64,000 nt of DNA from Spirosoma utsteinense (GTDB lineage Bacteria; Bacteroidota; Bacteroidia; Cytophagales; Spirosomataceae): assembly GCF_014282275.1 (NCBI RefSeq), contig NZ_VFIA01000009.1, forward strand, positions 1 to 64,000. The letters are read 5' to 3'. Below the pieces are notes generated by a model. That model ran no database searches, was not told the origin of the DNA, and worked only from the letters and a program-made list of their open reading frames with translations. The position numbers and the translations under genes are program-made. Positions 40,564-48,174 of the stretch are shown here, in pieces (the first letter of the stretch is position 1; each line of letters begins with the position of its first letter).

Positions 40564-41446
40564 GGCTGTTCAACAGCGTTAGCCACGCTTCGCGTACGTT
40601 GTTTTCTGCCAGCAAGGTCTTCGCTTTCAGGTGCAGCAGATCGGGCAGATACTGACAGCCATATCGTGCTTCATCGAAAAGATCGTTCAGGGTGCCAGAA
40701 TCCCGGTATTCGTCTACTTCGGTCGCGGTTGGTAGCGCCGTGACACTTCCTAATTTGCCCAGGTCATTACCTGTCAGGATGGCACTGTTCCGGACGTCGG
40801 CGGGTAACTGGTCGATACCAACGCCCATTTGGGGACGCGCTACTTCAAACAGCGCATCGTGGTTGGCCCGCACATACCAGTCGCCACCGAGCCGTCCTAC
40901 GAGATCTATTTTGTGGGGATCGACGAGACCCTTTTCGGTCAGAATAGTATCATGGACATGGGCCAGGATCACCTCGCAGACGACCAATGTGCCGGCCCCC
41001 GGTCCGTCGCCAACGGGTATCAGCTGCCGCACCACACATTCGAACGCGACGGGTGACTGCGCCACGCGGGGTGGGCGGACACGCTCCGAGGGTACTTCCG
41101 TAAATCCTGCTTTCGTGAATTCGCTCACGTGCCGGTCGAACTCGGCGCTGGCCAGAGATGTCTGCTCGACCATGGTATGGCTAACGACATTGACTACAAC
41201 CTCCGGAACCTCTTCAACGTTGAGGAGGGAGTGTTTTTTGTGGCCGTGGCGGTTGCGGCTTGGCGAGAAAACCAGAATAGGCGGATTAAAGCCAAATACA
41301 TTGAAAAAGCTGTAGGGGGCCAGATTGACGTGACCGTCGGCACTAACGGTACTAACGAACGCAATAGGCCGGGGCGCAACCGAACTGTTGAGGAGCCGGT
41401 AAAACTCGTGTGGCTGTAAGTCGGCAGGATCAATGGATTGGGTCAT
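40520..41446 (-). CDS. Flavin reductase-like domain protein with REP-encoded C terminus
   Basis: A 308-residue protein starting MTQSIDPADLQPHEFYRLL. It matches the flavin-reductase-like FMN-binding split-barrel family, with SVAPRPIAFVSTVSADGHVNLAPYSFFN (quoted as APRPIAFVSTVSADG) near residue 25 and PEVVVNVVSHTMVEQTSL. Family members often work with aromatic degradation genes. It lies 106 bases after fahA in the same direction, so it is probably the last enzyme gene of the operon. The final residues QTLPVVEDPGSGRT are encoded by the REP-like block C, which means the insertion replaced the native end of the gene. Whether this affects function is unknown. Confidence 0.8.
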   Translation of the reverse strand: MTQSIDPADLQPHEFYRLLNSSVAPRPIAFVSTVSADGHVNLAPYSFFNVFGFNPPILVFSPSRNRHGHKKHSLLNVEEVPEVVVNVVSHTMVEQTSLASAEFDRHVSEFTKAGFTEVPSERVRPPRVAQSPVAFECVVRQLIPVGDGPGAGTLVVCEVILAHVHDTILTEKGLVDPHKIDLVGRLGGDWYVRANHDALFEVARPQMGVGIDQLPADVRNSAILTGNDLGKLGSVTALPTATEVDEYRDSGTLNDLFDEARYGCQYLPDLLHLKAKTLLAENNVREAWLTLLNSQTLPVVEDPGSGRT

Positions 41447-41552
41447 GGTAAAGAACCCGCAACCAGGCGGGCGTTGATGCGATAAAACAAAAATACAACC
41501 AGCATTCCCTATGAGCTTCTGGTTTGGCTGAATGGCCGGATACGCCGTCAGA

Positions 41553-42821
41553 TCAGACCGGCGTTTTAGCCGCTGGCAATACGGTGCCACTCACCTCGCC
41601 CAAGTCGATACGCCGGCCGTGAGCAAACCCCCAGCCCCGCAGCGTAACGGTATCGCCATCCTGCAAAAAAGTGCGTATCGATCCATCGTGTTCGCCCACA
41701 TCGGGCAGATGCAGGGGCCGTTTGCCATTTCCACTTAGTTCGAGCAGCGAACCATAGCTACCCGGCTCGACGCCTGAAATAGTGCCTGTGGCCAGCACAT
41801 CACCAACGTTGAGGTTACAGCCGTTGCTGGTGTGATGGGCAATCAGTTGGGAAAAACTCCAGTACAGATACCGGGCATTGGAACGACTGATGACAACTTC
41901 AGTGCCGACCTTCGGCGGTCCTGCATTGGCAGAGGCATGGCTTCCCGACCCGTCGCTACGGCCACTGGCTGGTTGAAGGACCACTTCCAGGTTAAGATTG
42001 AAACAGGTGGGCAACTGACTGCCCCGTAAATAGGGGAGGGGGGCTGGCTCCTGCGTTGGGCCGGTTGTACGGAACGGCTCCAGATCGGCAAACGGTACAA
42101 CCCAGGCCGACAAACTCGATCCGAAGTTTTTGCCCAGAAAAGGCCCCAGTGGCTGGTATTCCCACCGCTGAATGTCACGTGCCGACCAGTCGTTGAACAG
42201 CGTCACACCGAATATATAATCTTCTGCTTCATCGACCGGCACCGGCTCCCCCAGTGGATTACTTCTGCCGACGATCAGCCCAAGTTCCAGTTCGAAGTCG
42301 AGCGCCTGCGACGGGCCGAAAACGGGCTGGTTGTCTGGCCCCAGCCGTTGCCCGTTTGGTCGTCGTATCGGCGTCCCCGACACGACAATACTCGATGCCC
42401 GGCCGTGGTAAGCAACGGGTATGTGTCGGTAATTGGGCAACAGCGGGTCTGCGTCGGGCCGGAACAGTTTCCCCACGTTTTCTGCGTGGTGGATACCGGC
42501 GTAGAAGTCGGTGTAGTTGCCGATCTGGACCGGCAGGTGCAGGGTTGCCCGTGACTCGTGAATGAATACCTGCGTCCGAACGAGGTTCAGCGCGGCTTCG
42601 TCGTCGGCTAGCAGCTGGCGTATCCGCCCGTTTACAGCCTGCCACACAGGCTTGCCGGATGCAATGAAATCGTTTAGGGCCGATCGGGAGAAAACGGATG
42701 GATCGACCGGAAGGTCATCGAAAAAACCCAGTGCCCCAATGGCCGCGAGGTCGAGAATATGATCGCCGTATTTGTAGCCGGCATGTGGGCCGGACGGGTC
42801 GTAACTAAAAATTCCGTACAT
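41553..42821 (-). CDS. fahA: Fumarylacetoacetase
   Basis: A 422-residue hydrolase splitting fumarylacetoacetate into fumarate and acetoacetate, the last step of tyrosine degradation. The N-terminal SH3-like domain (about 1-100) is followed by the FAH fold. Metal and active-site residues are visible in NYTDFYAGIHHAENVG (Asp and catalytic His), LDFELELGLIVG (two Glu) and TLFNDWSARDIQRWE (Asp). The C-terminal part has SQLIAHHTSNGCNLNVGD and GTISG. The length is typical of the type I enzyme. It is 68 bases after the marR gene. Confidence 0.94.
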   Translation of the reverse strand: MYGIFSYDPSGPHAGYKYGDHILDLAAIGALGFFDDLPVDPSVFSRSALNDFIASGKPVWQAVNGRIRQLLADDEAALNLVRTQVFIHESRATLHLPVQIGNYTDFYAGIHHAENVGKLFRPDADPLLPNYRHIPVAYHGRASSIVVSGTPIRRPNGQRLGPDNQPVFGPSQALDFELELGLIVGRSNPLGEPVPVDEAEDYIFGVTLFNDWSARDIQRWEYQPLGPFLGKNFGSSLSAWVVPFADLEPFRTTGPTQEPAPLPYLRGSQLPTCFNLNLEVVLQPASGRSDGSGSHASANAGPPKVGTEVVISRSNARYLYWSFSQLIAHHTSNGCNLNVGDVLATGTISGVEPGSYGSLLELSGNGKRPLHLPDVGEHDGSIRTFLQDGDTVTLRGWGFAHGRRIDLGEVSGTVLPAAKTPV

Positions 42822-42888
42822 ACATAAAGCCGTCCCCCGGGTCGGCCTGGAAAAATCTGTTTTTACACGCCGACCTGAGGAGACGGCC

Positions 42889-43326
42889 CTACTCGCTCAC
42901 ATTCTGATAGATAGAGTCCATGATCCGGACAAACTGCTGGTAATCATCGTCGCTCAGGTTGCCCCAGCCCTTGCGTCGCATGGCTGACACGACGGGCAGC
43001 ACCTCGTGGTACTTGGCTTCACCGGTCTCGGTCAGGTATACCAGAAACTTGCGCCGGTCGGTGTCGGCCATACGTCGTTCGGTGAGCCCTTTCTGACTCA
43101 GCAGGTCGATGATCCGGGTTACCGTTGGTGCGTCTTTGGTTGTCATCTCCGAAATCGTATTCTGGCTGATGCCCGGATTACGGTAAAGGTGATCGATAAC
43201 AACCCACTGGTCGACGGTGAGGTCGAAACCAGCGTCGGAAAACTGTTTCTGGAGGGCATTGCGAATTTTTTTGATTGTGGTATCAATCTTGAAAAAATAC
43301 GCACGGCTGTCGGCAGGATGGGTCAT
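42889..43326 (-). CDS. MarR-family transcriptional regulator
   Basis: A 145-residue winged-helix protein. The recognition region is ISQNTISEMTTKDAPTVTRIIDLL (quoted as NTISEMTTKDAPTVTRII, about residues 56-73), followed by the wing with ERRMADTDRRKFLVYLT. N- and C-terminal helices would form the dimer interface. It is embedded between phhA and fahA on the same strand and so is probably the local regulator of aromatic degradation, perhaps responding to homogentisate or a related acid. A perfect palindrome by the hmgA promoter (46738-46756) is a likely binding site. Confidence 0.88.
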   Translation of the reverse strand: MTHPADSRAYFFKIDTTIKKIRNALQKQFSDAGFDLTVDQWVVIDHLYRNPGISQNTISEMTTKDAPTVTRIIDLLSQKGLTERRMADTDRRKFLVYLTETGEAKYHEVLPVVSAMRRKGWGNLSDDDYQQFVRIMDSIYQNVSE

Positions 43327-43390
43327 TTGCAGTAAAACAGGATGCTGTCAACGGGTCACAGCAGGATGATAACCAGCAAAAATAGCCAAT

Positions 43391-44131
43391 CTAACTTACT
43401 AACAACCCTTCCAGTGTCGCTTCAATTTCCGGTACCGACCTATACAGCTGCTCGTACGAGTCGATCACAAAATACTGCTGCTGATAGTGGTCGATAATGT
43501 AGGGCGTCTGAAGCAGCGTTGCCACGTCATAAGGCATTCGTGTCGGGATGTCGCTTTCCAGGCTATAGATCGTCTCGCCCGGCGACGACAGAATACCGCC
43601 CCCGTAGATGCGGAGGCCTTTCTGGCCGAGGGCCGCATCTTCCTGAATCAGTCCAAATTCGACGGTGTACCAGTACAGCCGTGAAATCATATCGATGGCT
43701 TCTTCATGATCCACGAACCGGAGGGCAATCCGGCTGAGGGCCGCCAGAAAATCGCAGAACGACTGGTTGGTCAGCACCGGTACATGGCCGAACGTGTCAT
43801 GAAACATATCCGGTTCGGGCAGGTAGTCCAGCTGGTCGCGGGAGCGCAGCCAGGTCGTAGCCGGAAACTGCCGGTCGGCCATGAGTTCAAAGAATTCACG
43901 GTTACCGATCAGGCCCGGTACGGCCACCACGCGCCATCCTGTAAGCGGCAGCAGCCGCGGGTTGAGGTCGCGCTCGAAATCAGGGATACGTACGTTGGGA
44001 AACCCGGTTGCCACGATCCCGTCCATATAGGCCTGACTGGCCCGCCCCGGCAACTGCGCCATCTGCCGCTCAAAAAGCAGTTTCCAGACCGCCTGCTGAT
44101 CGGGTGTATAGGTTGAATAGTTCTGGTTCAT
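43391..44131 (-). CDS. phhA: Phenylalanine 4-monooxygenase
   Basis: A 246-residue pterin-dependent hydroxylase converting phenylalanine to tyrosine. It has only the catalytic domain, as usual in bacteria. The iron ligands are H111 and H116 in FHDTFGHVPVL and E158 in WYTVEFGL. The segment YLPEPDMFHD and the later LRIYGGGILSSPGE are also conserved. It is transcribed after hpd; a long purine-rich inverted repeat lies in the 111-base gap between them. Confidence 0.94.
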   Translation of the reverse strand: MNQNYSTYTPDQQAVWKLLFERQMAQLPGRASQAYMDGIVATGFPNVRIPDFERDLNPRLLPLTGWRVVAVPGLIGNREFFELMADRQFPATTWLRSRDQLDYLPEPDMFHDTFGHVPVLTNQSFCDFLAALSRIALRFVDHEEAIDMISRLYWYTVEFGLIQEDAALGQKGLRIYGGGILSSPGETIYSLESDIPTRMPYDVATLLQTPYIIDHYQQQYFVIDSYEQLYRSVPEIEATLEGLLVS

Positions 44132-44142
44132 TTTTATAAGGG

Positions 44143-44238
44143 GGGAGGAAAGGAGGAGGGAGGAGAGGGACGAAGGGGAGGAGAGGGCTGCTACTGCGTA
44201 ATCCCACTCGTCCCTTTCCTCCCTCCTCCTTTCCTCCC
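44143..44238. terminator. Purine-rich 31-bp inverted repeat between hpd and phhA
   Basis: Arms 44143-44173 and 44208-44238 pair over 31 bases with a single mismatch (a possible G-U pair). The sequence GGGAGGAAAGGAGGAGGGAG is closely related to the repeat at 38869-39002. It lies inside an apparent operon, 4 bases after the hpd stop, so it may act as partial terminator or mRNA processing site. Confidence 0.7.
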
Positions 44239-44242
44239 TCTT

Positions 44243-45364
44243 TTATAACGTTCCTCGTAGCGCCTGTTCGCGCTCGATGGCTTCGAACAGGGCCTTGAAA
44301 TTGCCTTTCCCGAACGATTTGGCACCTTTGCGCTGGATGATCTCGAAAAACAGGGTAGGACGCGGACAAACGGGCTTCGTGAAAATCTGAAGCAGATACC
44401 CTTCGTCGTCGCGGTCAACGAGCACGCCCAGCTGCCGCAACGTGGCAATTTCCTCGTCAATAGGGCCGACGCGGCTTTGCAGGGTGTCGTAGTAAGCATC
44501 CGGAACCGTCAGAAACTCGACGCCCCGGTCGCGCAGGGACAGCACCGTTTCTACGATGTTATCCGTTGCCACGGCGATGTGCTGAATGCCCGGCCCTCCG
44601 TAGAAGTCGAGGTATTCTTCAATCTGTGATTTTTTCTTGCCTTCGGCCGGTTCGTTGATCGGGAATTTCACACGCCCGTTTCCGTTGCTCATGACCTTGC
44701 TCATCAGCGCCGTATAGTCAGTCGAAATATCTTTGTCATCGAAGGAAACGAGCTGCTGGAAGCCCATCACATCGCCGTAAAACTGCATCCAGGTGTTCAT
44801 CTCGTTCCAGCCCACGTTTCCCACCATGTGATCGACGTATTTCAGGCCGACGTCAGCGGGGCGGTAGGTTGGGTTCCACGCCTGGTAGCCGGGCAGAAAT
44901 AACCCGTCATAGGCGCTACGCTCCACAAACAGGTGGACCGTGTCGCCGTAGGTATGAATACCCGACCGCACCACATAACCCCTGTCGTCCTGCTCGCGGA
45001 TAGGCTCCAGAAACGGTTTGGCACCCCGGCTTACCGTCTCGGCAAACGCCTTTGCTGCATCGTCGACCCAGAGCGCCACAACCCGTACCCCATCGCCATG
45101 CTTGTCGATGTGGCGTCCGATTTCGCTGTTGTCGTGCAGGGGTGATGTCAGTACCAGTCGGATTTTGCCCTGCTGTACTACGTAGGATTCGCGGTCACGC
45201 AGACCCGTTGCCAGGCCCGCATGGGCTACGGGCTGAAATCCGAAGGCAGTCTGGTAATAGTGGGCCGACTGCCGGGCGTTGCCCACATACATCTCGATGT
45301 AGTCGGTGCCGTTCAGGGGCAGGAAGTCGGCAAGGGTTGGTTTTTCGAGTTCGAGTGTTTCCAT
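44243..45364 (-). CDS. hpd: 4-hydroxyphenylpyruvate dioxygenase
   Basis: A 373-residue enzyme converting 4-hydroxyphenylpyruvate to homogentisate. Start at METLELEKPTLADFLPLNGT; the frame is open upstream but that part is encoded by the repeat at 45393-45441. Two VOC domains are seen. The iron ligands are in VDHMVGNV (His), PGIQHIAVAT (His) and PTLFFEIIQRKG (Glu). The C terminus EREQALRGTL is typical. It lies between hmgA and phhA in the tyrosine operon. Confidence 0.94.
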   Translation of the reverse strand: METLELEKPTLADFLPLNGTDYIEMYVGNARQSAHYYQTAFGFQPVAHAGLATGLRDRESYVVQQGKIRLVLTSPLHDNSEIGRHIDKHGDGVRVVALWVDDAAKAFAETVSRGAKPFLEPIREQDDRGYVVRSGIHTYGDTVHLFVERSAYDGLFLPGYQAWNPTYRPADVGLKYVDHMVGNVGWNEMNTWMQFYGDVMGFQQLVSFDDKDISTDYTALMSKVMSNGNGRVKFPINEPAEGKKKSQIEEYLDFYGGPGIQHIAVATDNIVETVLSLRDRGVEFLTVPDAYYDTLQSRVGPIDEEIATLRQLGVLVDRDDEGYLLQIFTKPVCPRPTLFFEIIQRKGAKSFGKGNFKALFEAIEREQALRGTL

Positions 45365-45392
45365 GGTCGTTTGTTGATGTTGTGTTTGAGGT

Positions 45393-45441
45393 CCCTCACC
45401 CCCGGCCCCTCTCCCTAGGGGAGAGGGGCCGGGGGTGAGGG
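45393..45441. terminator. 23-bp perfect GC-rich inverted repeat between hmgA and hpd
   Basis: CCCTCACCCCCGGCCCCTCT and three more bases (45393-45415) pair exactly with 45419-45441 across a 3-nt loop. It lies 18 bases downstream of the hmgA stop within the operon. Such C/G-rich palindromes recur at many sites in bacterial genomes. It may dampen read-through or stabilise hmgA mRNA. Confidence 0.7.
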
Positions 45442-45459
45442 CGGTCCGTCGGCTAAGAG

Positions 45460-46650
45460 CTAAAGCCACGAGCTGAAATAGGTACCGTCGTCGATAGCCA
45501 CCGCCTGGCTGGTAAGCATCAGCGGCCGGAACGTGTCGACCATGACGGCATACTCGACAGTTTCTTTTTTGCCGATACTCCGTTCCATGGCACCGGGGGC
45601 GGGCCCGTGCGGAATACCGCCGGGATGCAGCGTGATGTGGCCCGGTGCAATGTCGTTGCGGGACATAAAATCTCCGTCGACATAATAGATAACCTCGTCG
45701 GAGTCGACGTTAGAGTGATTGTAGGGGGCCGGAATGGCGAGCGGGTGGTAATCGTACAGACGTGGCACGAACGAGCAGACGACGAACGCGTCGGTCTGGA
45801 ACGTCTGGTGTACGGTTGGGGGTTGATGTACCCGTCCCGTAATCGGCTCGAAATTCTGGATGTTGAACGCATAAGGATAATTGTAACCGTCCCAGCCCAC
45901 AACGTCGAAGGGGTGGCTGGCATACACCAGTGAATGCAGCGCGCCCTGTTTCTTGATCTTGATCAGAAAGTCGCCGGTCTCGTCGTGCGTTTCCAGGTCC
46001 TGCGGACGCCGTATATCGCGTTCGCAGAACGGAGCGTGTTCCAGCAGCTGACCGAAGTTATTCCGGTACCGTTTGGGAGTATAGATCGGCGAACGGGACT
46101 CTACATACAGCAGGCGTGTATCGGAACCGTCGAACGCAATCTGGTAGATCGTGCCGCGCGGAATGACCAGGTAATCGCCATAGCCGAACGGTATGGTACC
46201 GAACAGCGTCCGAAGTTTCCCCGAACCGCGATGTACGAACAGCAGTTCGTCGGAGTCGGCGTTTTTATAGAAATAATCCGCTTCTGTTTGCCCGCCCGGA
46301 CTGGCTAGGCCAAAAATAAGGTCGTTGTTAACCAGTAGTGGGACACGGCTGTCCAGGAAGTCGGCGGCAGGAGGCACGTTAAAGCCGATCAGCTTCCGCG
46401 CGAGCATATTTTTTTCCACGGCCAGCGTCGGCGTCATATCTACACTATCCAATACGGCCCGTACCATCGTTGGGCGGTGAACGTGGTACATCAGCGACGA
46501 CATGCCATCGAAGCCTACCGTTCCAAACAACTGCTCATAGTACAACGCTGGTCGATCCGACATAGCGCTGCCGGGCACCTCCATGCCAGGTTTAGCGAAT
46601 TGGGTATGCCGTTTGGGGGGGATTCTGCCCAGTGTGTGGTAGAATGGCAT
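45460..46650 (-). CDS. hmgA: Homogentisate 1,2-dioxygenase
   Basis: A 396-residue cupin dioxygenase opening the ring of homogentisate to maleylacetoacetate. It starts MPFYHTLGRIPPKRHTQF, the usual N terminus, so the ATG at 46650 is chosen although the frame is open further. Iron ligands fall in the C-terminal domain: SDEVIYYVDGDF (Glu region), and ITLHPGGIPHGPAPG with the two His. The central domain has DELLFVHRGSG and FGYGDYLVIPRGTIYQI. It is the first gene of the aromatic operon. Its promoter and an operator-like palindrome lie at 46738-46766. Confidence 0.94.
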   Translation of the reverse strand: MPFYHTLGRIPPKRHTQFAKPGMEVPGSAMSDRPALYYEQLFGTVGFDGMSSLMYHVHRPTMVRAVLDSVDMTPTLAVEKNMLARKLIGFNVPPAADFLDSRVPLLVNNDLIFGLASPGGQTEADYFYKNADSDELLFVHRGSGKLRTLFGTIPFGYGDYLVIPRGTIYQIAFDGSDTRLLYVESRSPIYTPKRYRNNFGQLLEHAPFCERDIRRPQDLETHDETGDFLIKIKKQGALHSLVYASHPFDVVGWDGYNYPYAFNIQNFEPITGRVHQPPTVHQTFQTDAFVVCSFVPRLYDYHPLAIPAPYNHSNVDSDEVIYYVDGDFMSRNDIAPGHITLHPGGIPHGPAPGAMERSIGKKETVEYAVMVDTFRPLMLTSQAVAIDDGTYFSSWL

Positions 46651-46737
46651 ATCGGTGGTGCCGATCGCGCCCGGCCGATCAACGAATTGCCAGCCGGGCG
46701 TGTCGGACTTTTTTTTGTTGATGAAATGAACAGTTGC

Positions 46738-46756
46738 CAAGACAACTATTGTCTTG
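46738..46756. promoter_or_regulatory. Perfect palindrome, candidate MarR operator
   Basis: CAAGACAA-CTA-TTGTCTTG is a perfect 8-3-8 palindrome. It lies just downstream of the hmgA -7 box on the minus strand, covering the likely transcription start, where a repressor would block initiation. MarR proteins bind palindromes of this size, and a MarR gene is in the operon. The link is inference. Confidence 0.6.
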
Positions 46757-46758
46757 CA

Positions 46759-46766
46759 CAAAGTTA
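46759..46766 (-). promoter_or_regulatory. Candidate -7 box of the aromatic-degradation operon
   Basis: The minus strand reads TAACTTTG, matching TAnnTTTG, about 109 bases ahead of the hmgA ATG. No firm -33 TTTG was seen. Confidence 0.5.
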
Positions 46767-46867
46767 TAGCAACAACGATAAAAATGGTATATTGGTTAGA
46801 TTAAATTTTATAAAATCGTGAGTTTTGGTGTAAGGTTTACGATGAACCTATTTAGGGTTACTGGAAT

Positions 46868-46963
46868 AAGGTGTCTGACGTATCCTGGACGGCCACGTCT
46901 GGGGGTAGTAAACAGGATTTATTCTTACCCGGACGTGGCCGTCCAGGATACGTCAGACACCTT
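46868..46963. repeat. 32-bp perfect inverted repeat
   Basis: Arms 46868-46899 and 46932-46963 (starting AAGGTGTCTGACGTATCCTG) are exact complements. The 32-nt loop can pair further through GGGTA and TACCC. Unlike the other long repeats in the window it is not next to a stop codon but lies between divergent promoters. Confidence 0.8.
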
Positions 46964-47136
46964 GATGAGATAGAATTCAGGCCAGCGTTAAATCCTAAAC
47001 AGCTTTGATGATAAATTGTATAAATGGCTGAGTTTTTGACCCATTTCGAAACCAATAGTACTGCATGGAGTTAATTTAATCAGGTGTACACATCAGCCAT
47101 CGGTCTGGTAAATCCTGTCTGTACGAACCTTTTTCT

Positions 47137-47144
47137 TACTTTTG
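47137..47144 (+). promoter_or_regulatory. Candidate -7 box for the nucleotidyltransferase gene
   Basis: TACTTTTG fits TAnnTTTG, 46 bases ahead of the ATG at 47191. The -33 element is unclear. Confidence 0.45.
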
Positions 47145-47190
47145 GCCGCGATACATCGGCTCAGGCCGATCCAACCAGTAAACTAAACCA

Positions 47191-48102
47191 ATGCAACCTA
47201 CTCTCTTGATTTTGGCGGCCGGTATGGGCAGCCGTTACGGCGGTGTCAAGCAGCTCGATCAGTTTGGGCCACACGGCGAAACCATTATCGACTATTCCCT
47301 TTTCGATGCCATTCGGGCCGGGTTCGGTAAGGTCGTATTCATCATCCGGGAAGAGTTACGGAGCGACTTCGAGGAGATTTTCGGTAGCAAACTGGCCGGG
47401 AAAATAGACGTCGACTACGCCATTCAAGCCCTCGACTCCTACGTTCCGGCCGAAGTGGGCGAGGTGAAACGGACAAAACCCTGGGGAACGGGCCATGCGA
47501 TGCTTTGTGCCAAGAACCATACCGATACCCCTTTCGCCGTAATCAACGCCGATGACTTTTACGGACTCGAAGCGTTTCAACTGATCGGCGATTTTCTCCG
47601 TACCGATACGGACGATAACCTCCACGCCATGGTGGGTTACGAAGTAAAAAACACCTTGTCAACAAATGGTTCGGTGTCGCGGGGCGTTTGCGCCGTCGAT
47701 TCATACGGCCATTTACTATCCGTGATCGAGCGGACAAAAATATACGAGCAGGCCGGTGAGACCGGAGGAAACCGGATTGTTTTTGAAGAAAGCGAAGGGC
47801 TGACTCCGCTGGAGCCGGAGACTCCCGTTTCGATGAACTTCTGGGGCTTCAAACCTACGGTGTTCCCGTTGCTGGAGCATCAGTTCGAGAGCTACGCCAT
47901 TGCTAATATCAACTCGCCGAAGGCTGAGTTCTATATTCCAACGGTGATGACAACGCTCATTCAGACTGAAACGGGCCGTTGCAAAGTGTTCCGTAGCAAG
48001 TCGGCCTGGTTTGGTGTTACCTATCCCGAAGACAAACCAACGGTTCAGGAAGCGTTCAGGAAGCTACACGACACGGGAGCCTATCCGGATAAACTCTGGT
48101 AA
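47191..48102 (+). CDS. Sugar nucleotidyltransferase-like protein
   Basis: A 303-residue protein with a nucleotidyltransferase (GT-A-like) fold. The N terminus LILAAGMGSRYGGVKQLD is the nucleotide-binding signature, though with YGG in place of the usual G-T-R-L run. FAVINADDFYG contains the metal-binding acidic pair, and KPWGTGHAMLCAK is the typical base-binding segment. Later parts (VSMNFWGFKPTVFPLL, SAWFGVTYPEDKPTV) are characteristic of a group annotated as NTP-transferase domain proteins in Bacteroidota. It may activate a sugar phosphate, but the substrate is not known. It is a single gene with its own promoter; a 30-bp inverted repeat begins in its stop codon. Confidence 0.8.
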   Translation: MQPTLLILAAGMGSRYGGVKQLDQFGPHGETIIDYSLFDAIRAGFGKVVFIIREELRSDFEEIFGSKLAGKIDVDYAIQALDSYVPAEVGEVKRTKPWGTGHAMLCAKNHTDTPFAVINADDFYGLEAFQLIGDFLRTDTDDNLHAMVGYEVKNTLSTNGSVSRGVCAVDSYGHLLSVIERTKIYEQAGETGGNRIVFEESEGLTPLEPETPVSMNFWGFKPTVFPLLEHQFESYAIANINSPKAEFYIPTVMTTLIQTETGRCKVFRSKSAWFGVTYPEDKPTVQEAFRKLHDTGAYPDKLW

Positions 48103-48172
48103 AACGAGTTGGGGGCGTTAGAAGGCGGGAGAATCATCGATTTCCCGCCTTCTAACGCCCCCAACTCGTTTT
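48101..48172. terminator. 30-bp perfect inverted repeat between convergent genes
   Basis: AAAACGAGTTGGGGGCGTTA and ten further bases (48101-48130) pair exactly with 48143-48172. The left arm starts inside the TAA stop of the nucleotidyltransferase gene, and the right arm ends 2 bases before the stop of the DUF4136 gene. AAAA at one end and TTTT at the other make it a good bidirectional intrinsic terminator. Confidence 0.85.
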
Positions 48173-48174
48173 GA

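Larger units (their letters stand above)
46651..47190. other. Divergent intergenic region between hmgA and the nucleotidyltransferase gene
   Basis: This 540-base gap holds the hmgA promoter with its palindrome (46738-46766, minus), a 32-bp perfect inverted repeat (46868-46963), and a -7 box for the gene at 47191 (47137-47144). No gene was recognised. The A+T-rich part between 46766 and 46860 is otherwise featureless. Confidence 0.55.

Noticed and set aside
46651-46761. Longer N terminus for HmgA
   Set aside because: The in-frame extension covers the promoter and operator-like palindrome and does not look like protein; conserved sequence starts at MPFYHTLGRIPPK.
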